DNA of 64,000 nucleotides from Ophioceras dolichostomum (lineage: Eukaryota; Ascomycota; Sordariomycetes; Magnaporthales; Ophioceraceae). The position numbers and the translations under genes were made by a program. The stretch lies in contig PYST01000151.1 in the NCBI GenBank assembly GCA_003049485.1, positions 1-64,000 on the forward strand, in the 5' to 3' direction. Of this stretch, positions 46,664-57,876 are shown in pieces (positions within the stretch are counted from its first letter, which is position 1; every line of letters starts with the position of its first letter). The notes under the pieces are model-generated. The model saw only the letters and a list, made by a program, of their open reading frames with translations, ran no database searches and was not told the DNA's origin.

Positions 46664-48053
46664 GTAGGAGGTTGGAAGGAGATGAAAGGGAGACGAGGAG
46701 GACTACTAACGGGCAGAGAGTACTGATCGACCGGCTGTTTTCCTGATGGAGGAAGGCAGGGCCGATTGGGGAGTCGGCGGGCTGTTGTCGCTCATCGCAC
46801 TAGGACTCCTTGCCGAGAGTCTAAACCAGTTCTCATGACGCCATTCATGTGTGTGCTAGTGCCGCAACGTTTGCTTGTGCGGCTCAAATTCCACATGTGA
46901 TGCACTTCTTCGTCACCCACCCTGTTCCTAGAAGCCAACATTATGTCATGACTAGTTCCAGAGGAAGGCGGCCAAGGCAAGGACGGGGCAGAGCGTATTG
47001 GATTGGATAAGAGCGGAGATGCTTTGTACCTCGACTACCAGTAAGCAGACCTTACTACTAGTAGGTAAGATGCTCAGGGGATGAGAAACACTTTTAGCTA
47101 CCGCAGACCAAGGAGTCTATTTAAACATTGCAGGTGCCTGGGTTTAATATCATCCGTTATAGGGATAACCGGGCTGCTGGGACTCCTTCCGAATTTGGTT
47201 GGCTCTTTGGACCAGCTAAGATGTCGGCAAAAAAATTGACCGCTAACCGGACGAATCCCTGAAGGCATGGGCTGGTAATAGCACCTGTGCTATAGAGGCA
47301 GCTATGAGCCCGTCCCTGCGGACGGATTGTGCTATGAAGTAGTATTAATGTTTGTTGGGATCGCTGGGCTGGTAGATTCCCGTAAACCTGCTACCTCGGA
47401 AAATCTGTTGTTGAAGTCTGGCAGTAGGAGCAAGGTGCTCCAGAAACATCGTGATTCACACCAAGTCAAACGAATCTCTCTCCACATCGTCAGCCGTACT
47501 ACCAGAGATGATTAGGGTCAGAATCACATTTGTGTGCCCGTGGCGGTCAGTCAACCCGGACTCTAGTACTAGTCAGCCTCCAACAACTTCTACACCTCTT
47601 ATCCACTCCAGAGCACACCCACTGACTAGTTCTGATATAAAAGTGCATTCTGTTCGCATGGCATTGCTTCCGGTCGCCGCCAATCTATTCCTAGCACCCT
47701 CGTTCTCAGACTGGATATCTTCCACACAACGATATCTTGTTCCCCGTATTTAATACACAGCTCATTTTCAAGCACGCCTCTCAGTTCAAAAATACAACAG
47801 CTACCTACACTCACGTAGGAAGCACCTGAGCCTGCCTGAGACATACCTAGCCGAGTAAGCCAACTCTGGGGATCCCCGGAAGGAGATTGACGCAAGGCAA
47901 GACACAGTCAAGGGTTCGCTGCCTAAACAGGTCTGACCTCGGCCACTCAGGCACCGGCCTAGTCGAAGAGAAAGAGAAACTGAGAGAAAATACTTGGCCA
48001 GAGTGTGGTCAAACAAGCTAGGCAGTCCTACAAGCCACGGTGCCGTCTCTCAA
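46664..48053. other. Intergenic, no gene seen
   Basis: Relatively AT-rich interval of about 1.4 kb with short frames only. Confidence 0.45.
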
Positions 48054-49003
48054 ATGCCTCCCCGACCCGCCCCCTCGACCTGGTCCCGGACCCGACCAAC
48101 ATCTACCGCCCTCACGCCACAAAACAACAACCTCGTCGCCGGGAACCCCAGCGACCCAACCGCCACAACCGGCAACAACAGCAGCGGCCGCCGGTTCGTC
48201 GTCGCCGCGGACGGCACCCGCCGCCTGCAGCCGCGCGAGGGCTTCGAGGCCTTCATCGACTGGGCGCGCGAGGTGCTGCACGCCGACGTGGCGACGCGGC
48301 ACGACCTCGACTGCGGCGAGAAGTTCGTCCCCGCCGCCGCGCGGGAGATCGCGTTCCGGGACCCCGCGACGGCCACGCAGGTCATCACCGACTTCCTGCC
48401 GGCGTGCCACGCGCTCGCCACGGCGTTCCACAGCGACAGGGTCACGGACTTCAACAGCGTCACGGCGGAGCGCGTCGACGTGGTGGATGATGGGTTTTTT
48501 GGGCAGGTGGTGCTGGAGAGGGTTTATGACATGCAGAGGGTGTTTTGGGGGCTGATTTTTGATGTGCTTAATGTGAGTAGCTGTTATGCTCTACTCTTCT
48601 CTCTCTCTCTATTATATCCTAGCCAGCCCTCTCTGGTATAGATCATGTACGTCCGTTTGCTGACCACTCGTCCTGTCCCCCCTAACAGCGATTCCGCGTA
48701 ATCCCAGCGGCGATCACAGAGGCGACCCGCGTCCTCACGGAGACGCTCGAGAGGCTGGAGGACCACCTCGAGGTGACCCCGGCCGAGCAAGACGGCGGAG
48801 AAACCGCCCGCAACTCCCAGCACGAGGACATCTTCTCCATCGGCGGCTACTGCGTCGAGGTGCTGCGGTGGAAGCGCGAGGTCAGCCCCGTGAACGCGGA
48901 CGAGGTCGTGGCGTTCATGAGGAGCAAGAGGCCGCCGCATGTTACTGACGATGAGGGGGAGGCGAGGTGCGTTAACTGTGCGGGGGCTCTTGTGCAAGCC
49001 TAG
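48054..49003 (+). CDS. Protein of unknown function, two exons
   Basis: Exons 48054-48572 and 48689-49003 encode 277 aa; donor GTGAGT, acceptor CCTAACAG, phase 0, joining FDVLN to RFRVIPAAI. The first ~45 residues are a Pro/Thr/Asn-rich disordered leader. The rest is mainly helical: EGFEAFIDWAREVLHADVAT, then FHSDRVTDFNSVTAERVDVV and VVLERVYDMQRVFWGLIFDV. The tail has two cysteines (RCVNCAG). No signal peptide, membrane segment or domain that I recognise. The coding-like third-position bias and clean intron support a real gene. Confidence 0.6.
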
Positions 49004-51048
49004 GTACCTACCTACCTAGGTAGACAGGTCGGGAGAACAGCTGGTATGGATTGTGGCTGAATGACCTAGATTCATTGCTGTGCTTCGTTTTCCGTAGTAG
49101 CATCATTTCGAACGCGATGTACAATCCTTGTTGCGGTAGGAGATGCATTTCACTTGCCCCGTAGAGGGCGGATGACCTAGGCTGAACAAAAAAAGAAAGA
49201 AAGAAAGAAGAAAAAAAAAAAAAAAAAAACTCGACAATAAGCCGTCTCGAACCAGGCGCGACCTGGTGTACGATCGCTGTGGACACTACGTCATGTTGTG
49301 ACAACTGTACGGTAGGAGGTACCCGCTCGACCATATGGCCAGTAATCGATTGTTGAAAATACACGGTGAGCATTCGACTTATCAAGGCTGGGGGAGAGAG
49401 GTGAATTTTCAGGCGGGTCGGCTTGTTGTAGAAGAGGAGCGAATAGCAGGTCGTCCTTGCCGAGGGCAAAACGTACCAGAGTGAGTGAATGAGCTCCTCC
49501 ACGGAGCCAACAGTGTGTACCCAAGTTATACAACGCCCTTCTTCCCCACCCGTATGAATTTTACCCTGAATGAATTCGCGTCCTGCATATCTCGACGAGA
49601 TCCAATAATTAGAAGAAGAGCCTTCAGCTACTTCCTCTCATGGTTATTCCATGCTTATTGGCTTGACAGCGCGTGAGTGAATCCAAAGAGAGACCTCGTT
49701 CGAGTAACCATCAGGCAAAAACACGACAGAATCCGGCCGTTTGTGCCTAGACGAAGAAGGGGTGGTTGAGGTCGGGGTGACCACGTGATATCACGTGACT
49801 TGTGGTTACAGTCTCGCTCGCTCTCGCGCCCTACCTGTGGGCACGCACTGAATCCGAGCAGCACTCTTGGAGGACACAGATAAGAACTCTTAGCACTTTT
49901 GTTATTTTGCTGGTCTCGCCTCGTCGGAGGATTTGGACGCCAGCGCTAAGGATTCGCGACCAGTCGGCAAAGCTCTGGCTCTCTGCTAGCCCCGTCCGTG
50001 GTAGCCTATGGAGGCTTGGTATTGTGTGCGTTTAGGCGCGTGGGTGCAAGAGGACTACCCCACTGTCTCACCAGGTAAAACAACCTACACACCCATAGAC
50101 GCATAAGAAATAATAGAAGAGATAAGGAATGGTAGGTACCTACCTTCGGTATGTAGTCAGAGAGAAGCTCTCCTTGATCTGGTCCGGTGCCACAGGGAGT
50201 CGAACCTGATGATGAGTCGAACAGAGCCGATGACGGAATCATGTGGTGGCTTCTTCTCGATCAACTACCAGGCAGGTATCCAGATTGCTTGCTGCACACA
50301 CTTGTGCATCCCACGTTCAAATTATCTACTGTGTCTTCTTTAGCCCCTTCTTCTGTTTTCTTCCCCTTTCGGTTGACGGTTACAGAGACACGCGGCCTAC
50401 CCAGCTGAACGACTCAAAGAAGATAGATAGGTCTCCAGTCTACGCGACCACTGTGGCGTTTTTGTTCGCTTCGCAAGGCTCCAGCTCGACTAACTGGGAC
50501 AAGGTCCTGCAAAAGGGCCAAGATAAAGTGTCCTCCACCACCCCTTGCCCTGCACGGTGACGCACGAACCACTTGACGTTGGAAAAATCGCCCCCAAATT
50601 CTTTTCCAGCACCCTGTGCTTGTTCCGTAGCTCTTTTTCTGTTCTCCACAAATTCCACCGTCACCACCAGACCAGCCACCTATGCGTATTTTCTCTCCGA
50701 CCACATACCACACCGGAAACGTCTTGTAATTTTCCTGGGTCGCGCGGTCAGAAAGCTGGAAGTTCTCTCCTCTAATCGTGAATATAGTTTCACTCTTCAC
50801 CACAGTTTTTAAGGCTTTGCGTTCTCTTCCGTCATTATCCGTAACTTCCCATCTCTTCTCGCACCGAGCCTTCCCCGCCCGACCCAAGCCGACCGACCGA
50901 CCGACCGACCGACTGACCGACCGAACGAGCGAACGAGTCGTTGACTGGTCCTCACACTATCTCCAAAGCGATCCCTCTTTCGCCCTCCCTTCCTCCATCA
51001 CCTCTTGTCGATTTCGTTCCACAGGGCGAAGACAGCCAGAATAGAACC
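49004..51048. other. Intergenic, includes A-rich microsatellite
   Basis: Contains a TAGGTACCTACCTACC word just after the upstream stop codon, an A/AAAG tract at 49188-49229, and a GACC-type repeat near 50887-50930 in the likely leader of the next gene. No gene supported. Confidence 0.45.
49188..49229. repeat. A-rich/AAAG microsatellite
   Basis: AAAG repeats passing into an A homopolymer of 19 bases. Confidence 0.9.
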
Positions 51049-52490
51049 ATGGCGCCCCCTCCACCGGCTCACCTGCCTCTGCCCCAGCGGCTAATGGCCC
51101 TGGCTCAGACTCTGCAATGTATGTGGAAACCGCGAACAAACGCCCTCACCGAGAGCCTGGGAGGGAACCAAAACCCCCCTCAAAAACCTCTTGATATGGT
51201 TCGCTAGATACTAACGTTCTCCCGGCGAGTATAGTCGCGTGGTTCATAGGGTCAGTATCCAAAATGCCGAGTTGTTGGATTATCCCGACTTTCGCCTCAA
51301 TCGCAGAGGCTGGCGCCAACGGCCTCCTCCTCCTACTCAGTGCCCTCACCCCGTCGACCTCCTCCCACCAGCGATAACCGGTTCCCCCTTCCCTCGCTTC
51401 TCGAGCTTCTTGCGGCTGTTTGTCGGGGCGCGGGTGAAGTCGAGGGCGCGGATGGGCACGCTGAAAATCCAACGGCTGAACACAAAGCTGACAATTTGCC
51501 TGGGGGAGCATCGCATTGCAATAGACACTTCATCCTGATCGCCGCTGCCTTCAAGTTCGGGCTGGCGTGCATAACCTTCAAGCCGTCATCGGCCTACATC
51601 GCCTACCGCCTCGTCTTCGTGGCCGCGGCTGCGACTTACGGCATCGTCGTGTACAAGACCCTGCGCGCGCGGACGAAGCAGCGAGCTCCCCAGATCAGCC
51701 CCCTCGCACTGGCTGCGGACGAGAATGTTCAGTACCTTCGTATGTGCTATCCCAACCCCCCAAAACCCAGTCGGCCCCCCTTCGCGTCGGATCACCACTC
51801 CGTTCCAGCTTCAGAGAATAGCCGTCGTCCCTAAAACAAACCTTCACGCAACCCGCTGACGCTGTCTCCCAAATAGTCATGGCGCTGGTCTGGCTCTTCT
51901 CGCCTAGGTATCTGTTGGCCACGCTCCCCTACGCCATCTACTCGTTCTTCCACGTCGCGACCTACACGCGCGCCAACCTGATCCCGACCCTGTTCCCGTC
52001 CAAGCCGGCTGGCGGCAGCAGCAGCAGCCCCGCGGGAGGCGTCGCCAACGCGCCCTCCCCCGCTGACGGCTCCTCGCCTTCTGCCGCACCGAAGCCGCAG
52101 ACGACGGCGCCCCACCCCCTCGCGGAGGCCATCGGCAAGTTCGTCAAGGAGTACTACGACGCCTCCATGTCGGTGGTCGCCACCCTCGAGATCGGGCTGT
52201 GGGGCACGCTCCTGCTGGCCGCCATCTTCTTCCAGCGCCGCTCGTGGATCCTACTGCCCATCTACACCGCCTTCCTGCGCGCCCGCTTCTCGCAGTCGGC
52301 CCACGTCCAGCACGCGCTCGCCCAGCTCGAGGTCAAGGTCGACAACCTGGTCGGGAACCAGGGCACGCCGCCCGCCGCCCGCCAGGCTTGGACGGCCGTG
52401 AAGAACGGTGCGAGGCAGTTCTACGTGTACACCGACCTCAACCGGTACATGGGCGGTGGCGCTGCTGCTGCACCCAAGAAGACGACTTAA
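51049..52490 (+). CDS. Pom33/TMEM33 family ER and nuclear-envelope membrane protein
   Basis: Four exons, 51049-51118, 51235-51250, 51525-51739 and 51877-52490, encode 304 aa. The 16-nt second exon is flanked by TATAG and GTCAGT and supplies FAWFI, giving TLQFAWFIGHFILIAAAFKF at the family's N-terminus. Hydrophobic segments follow: AYRLVFVAAAATYGIVVY, the region ALVWLFSPRYLLATLPYAIY with SFFHVATYTRANLIPTLFPS (a family hallmark), and LEIGLWGTLLLAAIFF. A Ser/Pro/Ala-rich loop lies between SFFHVATYTRANLIPTLF and the last helices, and the C-terminus is amphipathic. Yeast Pom33/Per33 and fission-yeast Tts1 belong here, acting in nuclear pore distribution and ER tubule shaping. Intron 2 is 274 bp, long for this genome. 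Confidence 0.8.
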
Positions 52491-54107
52491 AAAAGGAGGG
52501 TCATACGTACTCCTTTCCGTCCCTTACCTGTCCCCTCACGGTCTTCCTCGCCGCCGCTCGCCGACCGACCGACAGATCGATCGCTCGCAAACACACCCAA
52601 CAAATTCGACCGTAAACGATCTTTTGCGTTGCCTTCTTCTAGCTAGGGGCGTCGAAGGTTTATCATCCTAATCACGTCCATATTGTGCATACTGGCAAGA
52701 CGGCAGACACAGAGGGGGGACCTTGGGGACATGCGGAGAGGAGGGAGACAACAAGACCACCTAAATAGAGCAAGAACCCGCTATCAGATTTACAGATAGA
52801 TAGCGGGAGATCGGCAGAACAGCTGGCAAACTTTGGCAACGAATCGCAGGCAATGATAGACAGGGGAACAGGGATGTCCAAGAAAGAGTTTTATGTTTTC
52901 TTTGGACGGGACCCAAACGGAATACGTTGTGTTTACCGTTGAGCTTTGAAACGAGGCACTATGCGTCTAGGTTGCTGTTTTCTGTTGTGCGTAGGAATTT
53001 TCAGGGTCAGGAAGACAGGCTGCCCGTGAGCGGGCTAGGTCGTTTCTGTCACCTAACGATCAACTCCCCCCCCCCCCCCCCCCCCCTCCCTCCTTTCAGC
53101 GTCGTCGGTTTTCTCTCTTTACTATCCAACGGATCTCGTCTCGGCTTTATGGGGAGTTGTGTGTGTTTGGGGAACAGGAAGGAAGGCTTTGGTTGCAGGA
53201 GCCAGCGCCTTTGTCTCTTTCCAAGAAGGGGTTCTGTCTTTTCTCCCAAGCTGAAACTGCGTCTTGTATTGTTAATCTGTTGAAGGACATGTTTTATTCT
53301 CGTTCATCATCAATGCACATTACCATAAGTCAAAATCCCACCTGCCTCCCCATCACTTTCCTTGTATGTCTCCCTCCGTCTTGTCCACGTATTCGCCGCT
53401 GTCTAAGGTGCCTATAGTCGACTTATGGTGTCAACCACCTCTCTCGTCCGCCTCCCGAACACTGGGAGATTGGGAAAAGGTTTCGTCATCAACTCTGGCT
53501 GACACGTGCAGGTGATGACGATCTTTTGGGGAACGCGCTAGGAAAACCAAGGAATATTTTATGCCGGGAGTTTTGGAGCAGCCTGTCGTATCGCCTGCGT
53601 TGGAACGGAATAGCGGCCCCCCACGGATGTGGCACTAACTGACTGACCTGTGTGCATGTAAGCAACTTTCCCACTGCAGTGGGACGCTGGACCCATTGTC
53701 CCTTCTGAGCGGCCCCCGTAATCCAACCCATTTCGATGACGTACGTGTTCTGTTGGTGTGTCAAACTCGTTGATCCCCGCTGTGATCGGCAAGTTCAGCT
53801 CCAGCTTGTGCTGTGTGGGCATTGGGCTGGACGCCGCCGCCGCCGCCACCACTACGACGATGCACCAACGCATCAATCACAAAGCACTGCTGCGGCCTCC
53901 ATGAATCGCCTCGGTTCGAAAGGCCTTTTTCTACTTCCAACTATGATTATTTATCGGAATGCTAAGCATCGATGACACGTGCGACTTTTAACGACGGCAA
54001 CGACGCCCAAAACGACACGGTAGAGACAGGACAGAGCAAGGAAGCTTCTTTTCCTCTTCTTGCTTCTAGGGAGTAGACAAAGACAACTCGAAAGACCCAA
54101 AGCCACG
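52491..54107. other. Intergenic, includes poly-C run
   Basis: No gene supported. A 21-base C homopolymer lies at 53066-53086. Confidence 0.45.
53066..53086. repeat. Poly-C tract
   Basis: Uninterrupted run of 21 C; its length is prone to assembly error. Confidence 0.9.
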
Positions 54108-55739
54108 ATGGCGTCTCTCCTGCGCCAGATCGTCGCGGGGCCGCGAGCCAGACACGAGGAGACGGGCCTGGATCTCTGCTATGTCACGTCCAACATAATA
54201 GCTACGTGCGTTCTCCTTCTCTAATCTCCGGGCCTCCATACCGCGGACTTCCAGTCTCCTCTTGCGAAATCCCGCTACCCAGCGACCATCATCGAGCAAA
54301 CCGATAAAAAGAACAATTGCCCGCCTACCTGCTCTGGACTGTCATAGCTAACAAACAAACCTGCTTTGTTTACTCTTCCAAGCAAAACAGATCCGGCCCA
54401 TCGCAAACCTACCCCCAGCGAGCCTACCGAAACCCCCTCGACCGCCTCGTCGCCTTCCTCGACGACCAGCACGGCGACGGCTGGGCCATCTGGGAGTTCC
54501 GCGCCGAGGGCACCGGCTACCCGGACGAGGCCGTCTACGGCCGCATACGGCACTACCCCTGGCCCGACCACCACCCGCCGCCGTTCCGGATCGTGCCCAT
54601 GATCATGGCGTCCATGCGCAACTGGCTCGCGGGCGGGGAGCTGCTGCTTGGTGGTAGCAGCAGCAGCAGCAGCAGCAGTAGCAGTAGCCCGAAGAAGGAT
54701 GACGACGGGCAGAAGTCGAACGGCACGGGCGCGGAATCGGCCAAGAAGCAGGACAAGCCGGACGGAGATGACACAACAACAGAAGCTACGGCCACCGCGC
54801 AGAAGAAAAGCTCTAGTTCAGTCAAGGGCAACAAAAAAGGCGACCGCGTCGTAGTCGTGCACTGCAAAGCAGGCAAAGGCCGCTCCGGGTCCATGGCCTG
54901 TAGCTTCCTGATCTCCGAGAGGGGGTGGACTCCCGAAGCAGCGCTGGCTCGCTTCACGGAGCGACGCATGCGGCCCAAGTTCGGGTCCGGGGTATCGATA
55001 CCATCGCAGCTGCGCTGGATCAGCTACGTCGACCGCTGGGCGAATAAAGGCCAAAAGCGATACGTCGAGAGACCCGTGGAGATCGTCGAGATACACATGT
55101 GGGGACTGCGCAACGGGGTGAAAGTTTCGGTGGAAGGGTTTGTTGATGAGGGGAGGAGAATCAAGGTGTTGCATACTTTTACGAGGGAGGAGAGGCTTGT
55201 TATCGAGGGGGAGCCAGGCAGGGAAGGCGGGACAGTTGCGGGTGCAGGTGTAGGAGATGGAGGAGGAGGAGGAGTGATGAGTGCTGTGTCTGATGTCACG
55301 AAGCTGGCGGCTGCGGCGGCGAGTGTTGGCGTTGTGGGCGATCAGAAGGAGGATGCGGATTACGAGGATGTCAAGAAGGGGGTTACTACTGCTGCTGCTG
55401 GCAGCAACACCGAGTCATCGCCGGAGAGAGGAATCGGTAGCAAGTCCCGCCCCAAGGAGCAACTATCGGTTTCCTCGTCGAAAATTGCGCAGGCAAAGGG
55501 GCTGATCCGCAAGATCTCGAGACGGTCGGACAAGAGCCCCGCTGCAAGGCTCAGGGAGAAGAGCGCCAAGACCGATGAGTCTCCTCAGGCGGTAGCGGGA
55601 ACAGCACAAGCGGATGGCACGTCCAAGTCCGTCACGCAGTCATCATCATCATCCTCCCTCCCCTCCCTCTCAGGCTCAGGCTCAGGCACAAACTCAGGCA
55701 CGCGCACCCCACAACCGAGTACCATCGCGGCAGCCGCAA

Positions 55740-55797
<58 letters not shown>

Positions 55798-56911
55798 GGC
55801 AGCTTCATCAAACGACAAGGAAAAGGAAAAGGAGCCAGGAGGCATGGCCGTCATCTTCAAGCCACGCGAGCCGCTCGTGGTCTCGCACAGCGACGTCAAC
55901 ATCGCGGTCGAGCGGCGGAACCGCGCGCCGGCGTCCATGGGCCTCACGATGGTCACGGCCGTGGCGCACGTGTGGTTCAACGTCTTCTTCGAGGGCAACG
56001 GGCCCGAGCGGGAGGGGAAGCCGGACGACAGCGGCGTGTTCGAGATCGATTGGGACAGGATGGATGGGATTAAGGGGAGTAGTCAGAAGGGGACGAGGGC
56101 AATGGATCGGTTGGCTGTTGTTTGGAAGGCTGTTGGTGATGATGGTTCTGCCTCGGAGACTACCGGTGAGGGTGGTGTTGCTGCTTCTGCTGCAGCTGCT
56201 GAAGGAAGTGGAATAGTGGGTCATGCCAAGACGAAGCTATCCCCTCACCCCGAGGAAGCAGGCGAGGCTCACCGGAATCATCAGCGCCGCGATCAAACCG
56301 TCCCGGCTACACCGACGGTGATCCGAACCTCGACCGAGATCCGCGAGCCGGGCGAGGGCGAAGACGTGCCGCAGATGCGGGCGGCCGACTGGAAGGGCGG
56401 GAACAGGGAGGACCCCGAGGCGGAGAAGCGGCTGGGCCTGCGGGTCGAAGACCCTGACAGCGCGGGGGTCAGCAGGGCGAGCAGTGTCAGGAGCAGTCAG
56501 GATTTGGAGCTGGATGATGATGACAACGACGACAAGAAGAAGCAGAAGGGAACAAGAGAAGGTAGTGGTGGGCCGCCGGGGCCGGACTCGGATTCTGATT
56601 CGCTGAAGGGTGTGAAGTCGAGTGGGCCGGAGGGCGAGGCGCTCGTTGATGTTGGTGAGTCTGCTTCTGCTGCTGGTTCTGAGGCATCCGGGGCTGGTGG
56701 CTGCGGTGGTGGTGGTGGTGAGGCTGGAGATGGGGGCTCTTCGGTGAGCGGTGGCGCGGGAGGAAAACAAGAGGAAAAAGAGAGGAATGTCATTGCTGCC
56801 AGGGATGATGCGGCTGGCGGGTGTGGAAGTCGAGGTGGTGGTGGTGGCGGTGGCGATAGAGGCGGCGCTCTCACCGACGCTACCGCTCAGAAGGGATTCA
56901 TTGTCGAGTGA
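54108..56911 (+). CDS. PTEN-like dual-specificity phosphatase
   Basis: Exons 54108-54205 and 54391-56911 encode 872 aa; donor GTGCGT, acceptor AACAG. The join creates YVTSNIIATSGPSQTYPQRA, the PTEN N-terminal motif. WPDHHPPPF (Asp92) supplies the general acid, and the P-loop is HCKAGKGRSG with Cys190 and Arg196, nearly identical to PTEN's HCKAGKGRTG. The two elements are separated by a Ser/Lys/Asp/Thr-rich insertion of about 65 residues, including a serine run from an AGC repeat. The C2-like half is itself split: VEIVEIHMWGLRNGVKVSVE comes early and VVSHSDVNIAVERRN late, with a long disordered stretch and about 20 alanines (GCT microsatellite) between. The C-terminus is Gly/Ser/Glu-rich. PTEN homologues dephosphorylate PI(3,4,5)P3; fungal members affect growth and development. 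Confidence 0.8.
55747..55797 (+). repeat. GCT trinucleotide repeat coding for polyalanine
   Basis: About 17 GCT units within the PTEN-like gene, in a disordered linker; length variation between strains is likely. Confidence 0.9.
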
Positions 56912-57876
56912 TACAAGTATATCTACCTACCCACCTCTAGGTATTTAGCCAAGTATCAATTCTGGCATTCACATCTTGCCGTGGTGTTCCTATCTCCCTC
57001 TCCCTCAACGCCGTCGCCTCATGTGTTGATTGTGTGTGTTTTGCGGTCTTTGCTAGCTTCGACTCCCTCGTGTTCATCGCCTTTTTCCACCCACCCGCCC
57101 TATTTCTCACTCTCATACTCATGTTTGCTTCCCTTCTGCTTACTTTTTATTTCTCCTTTCTTTTTCCTTTTTGGGAGAAGCCTTGCATGCAGATAGGCAG
57201 CCACACGACCTATATCCGCACTGTTTCACCCGCGTGCGGGCACTGTTCTGTTCTGAATCCGCCGCAGCCGGTTCGTGTAACTGCTCTGGCAGCAGCGGGT
57301 CGCATACCCCGCTCATAGCCACTAAGATGTTCGCTACGAGATGCCTGCTACACGTCGGGAACGGGAGGGAGGCAAACGGGCGATATTTTGGTCACGTCGG
57401 CCTGATCCCGGACGCCCAAATCCCGGACGCCTAGCGAGGTTGGGTGGGTGGTAGGCGGGGGTGGGCGTGGGTAGGCTGGAAGCTGGAAGCTGGAAAGGGC
57501 TGTGTGATGGCCCCCAAGCCTGCGCTCCTGCATGCTTGCCCATGCGTGAAGCCGTTGAACGAACAGCACCCACACATCTCCTGCATCTTCTTGGATCTTG
57601 GGCACCCCTCACTACCGCAGTCGAGGTCATTGTGTATCCTCCCCATTCGTAACCACACGTGCTAGCCCCATCCTGGTGTGTTGTCCGTTTGTTTTCGTTT
57701 TTCGATTATAAGACTGACTCTGGTCCCATCTAGTAGTGCCCAGTGTTTGTCCCCAACATTTCCAGAGGCCCATCAATCAATACACGGCCACTGACCGGGC
57801 GATACCTCCCTACGTACCTGGGTGTAGGTAGGTACGTACGTCTTGCACCCAGCAAAACCACCGAGCAACAGCCACA
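56912..57876. other. Intergenic, no gene seen
   Basis: T-rich 3' flank of the PTEN-like gene, then the upstream region of the next gene with a GTAGGTAGGTACGTACG word near 57824-57840. Confidence 0.45.

Noticed and set aside
50188..50245. tRNA-like T-arm (minus strand GGTTCGACTCCCTGTGGC)
   Set aside because: The T-loop sequence is present, but no matching 5' acceptor half, D-arm or full cloverleaf could be built within 60-100 bases.
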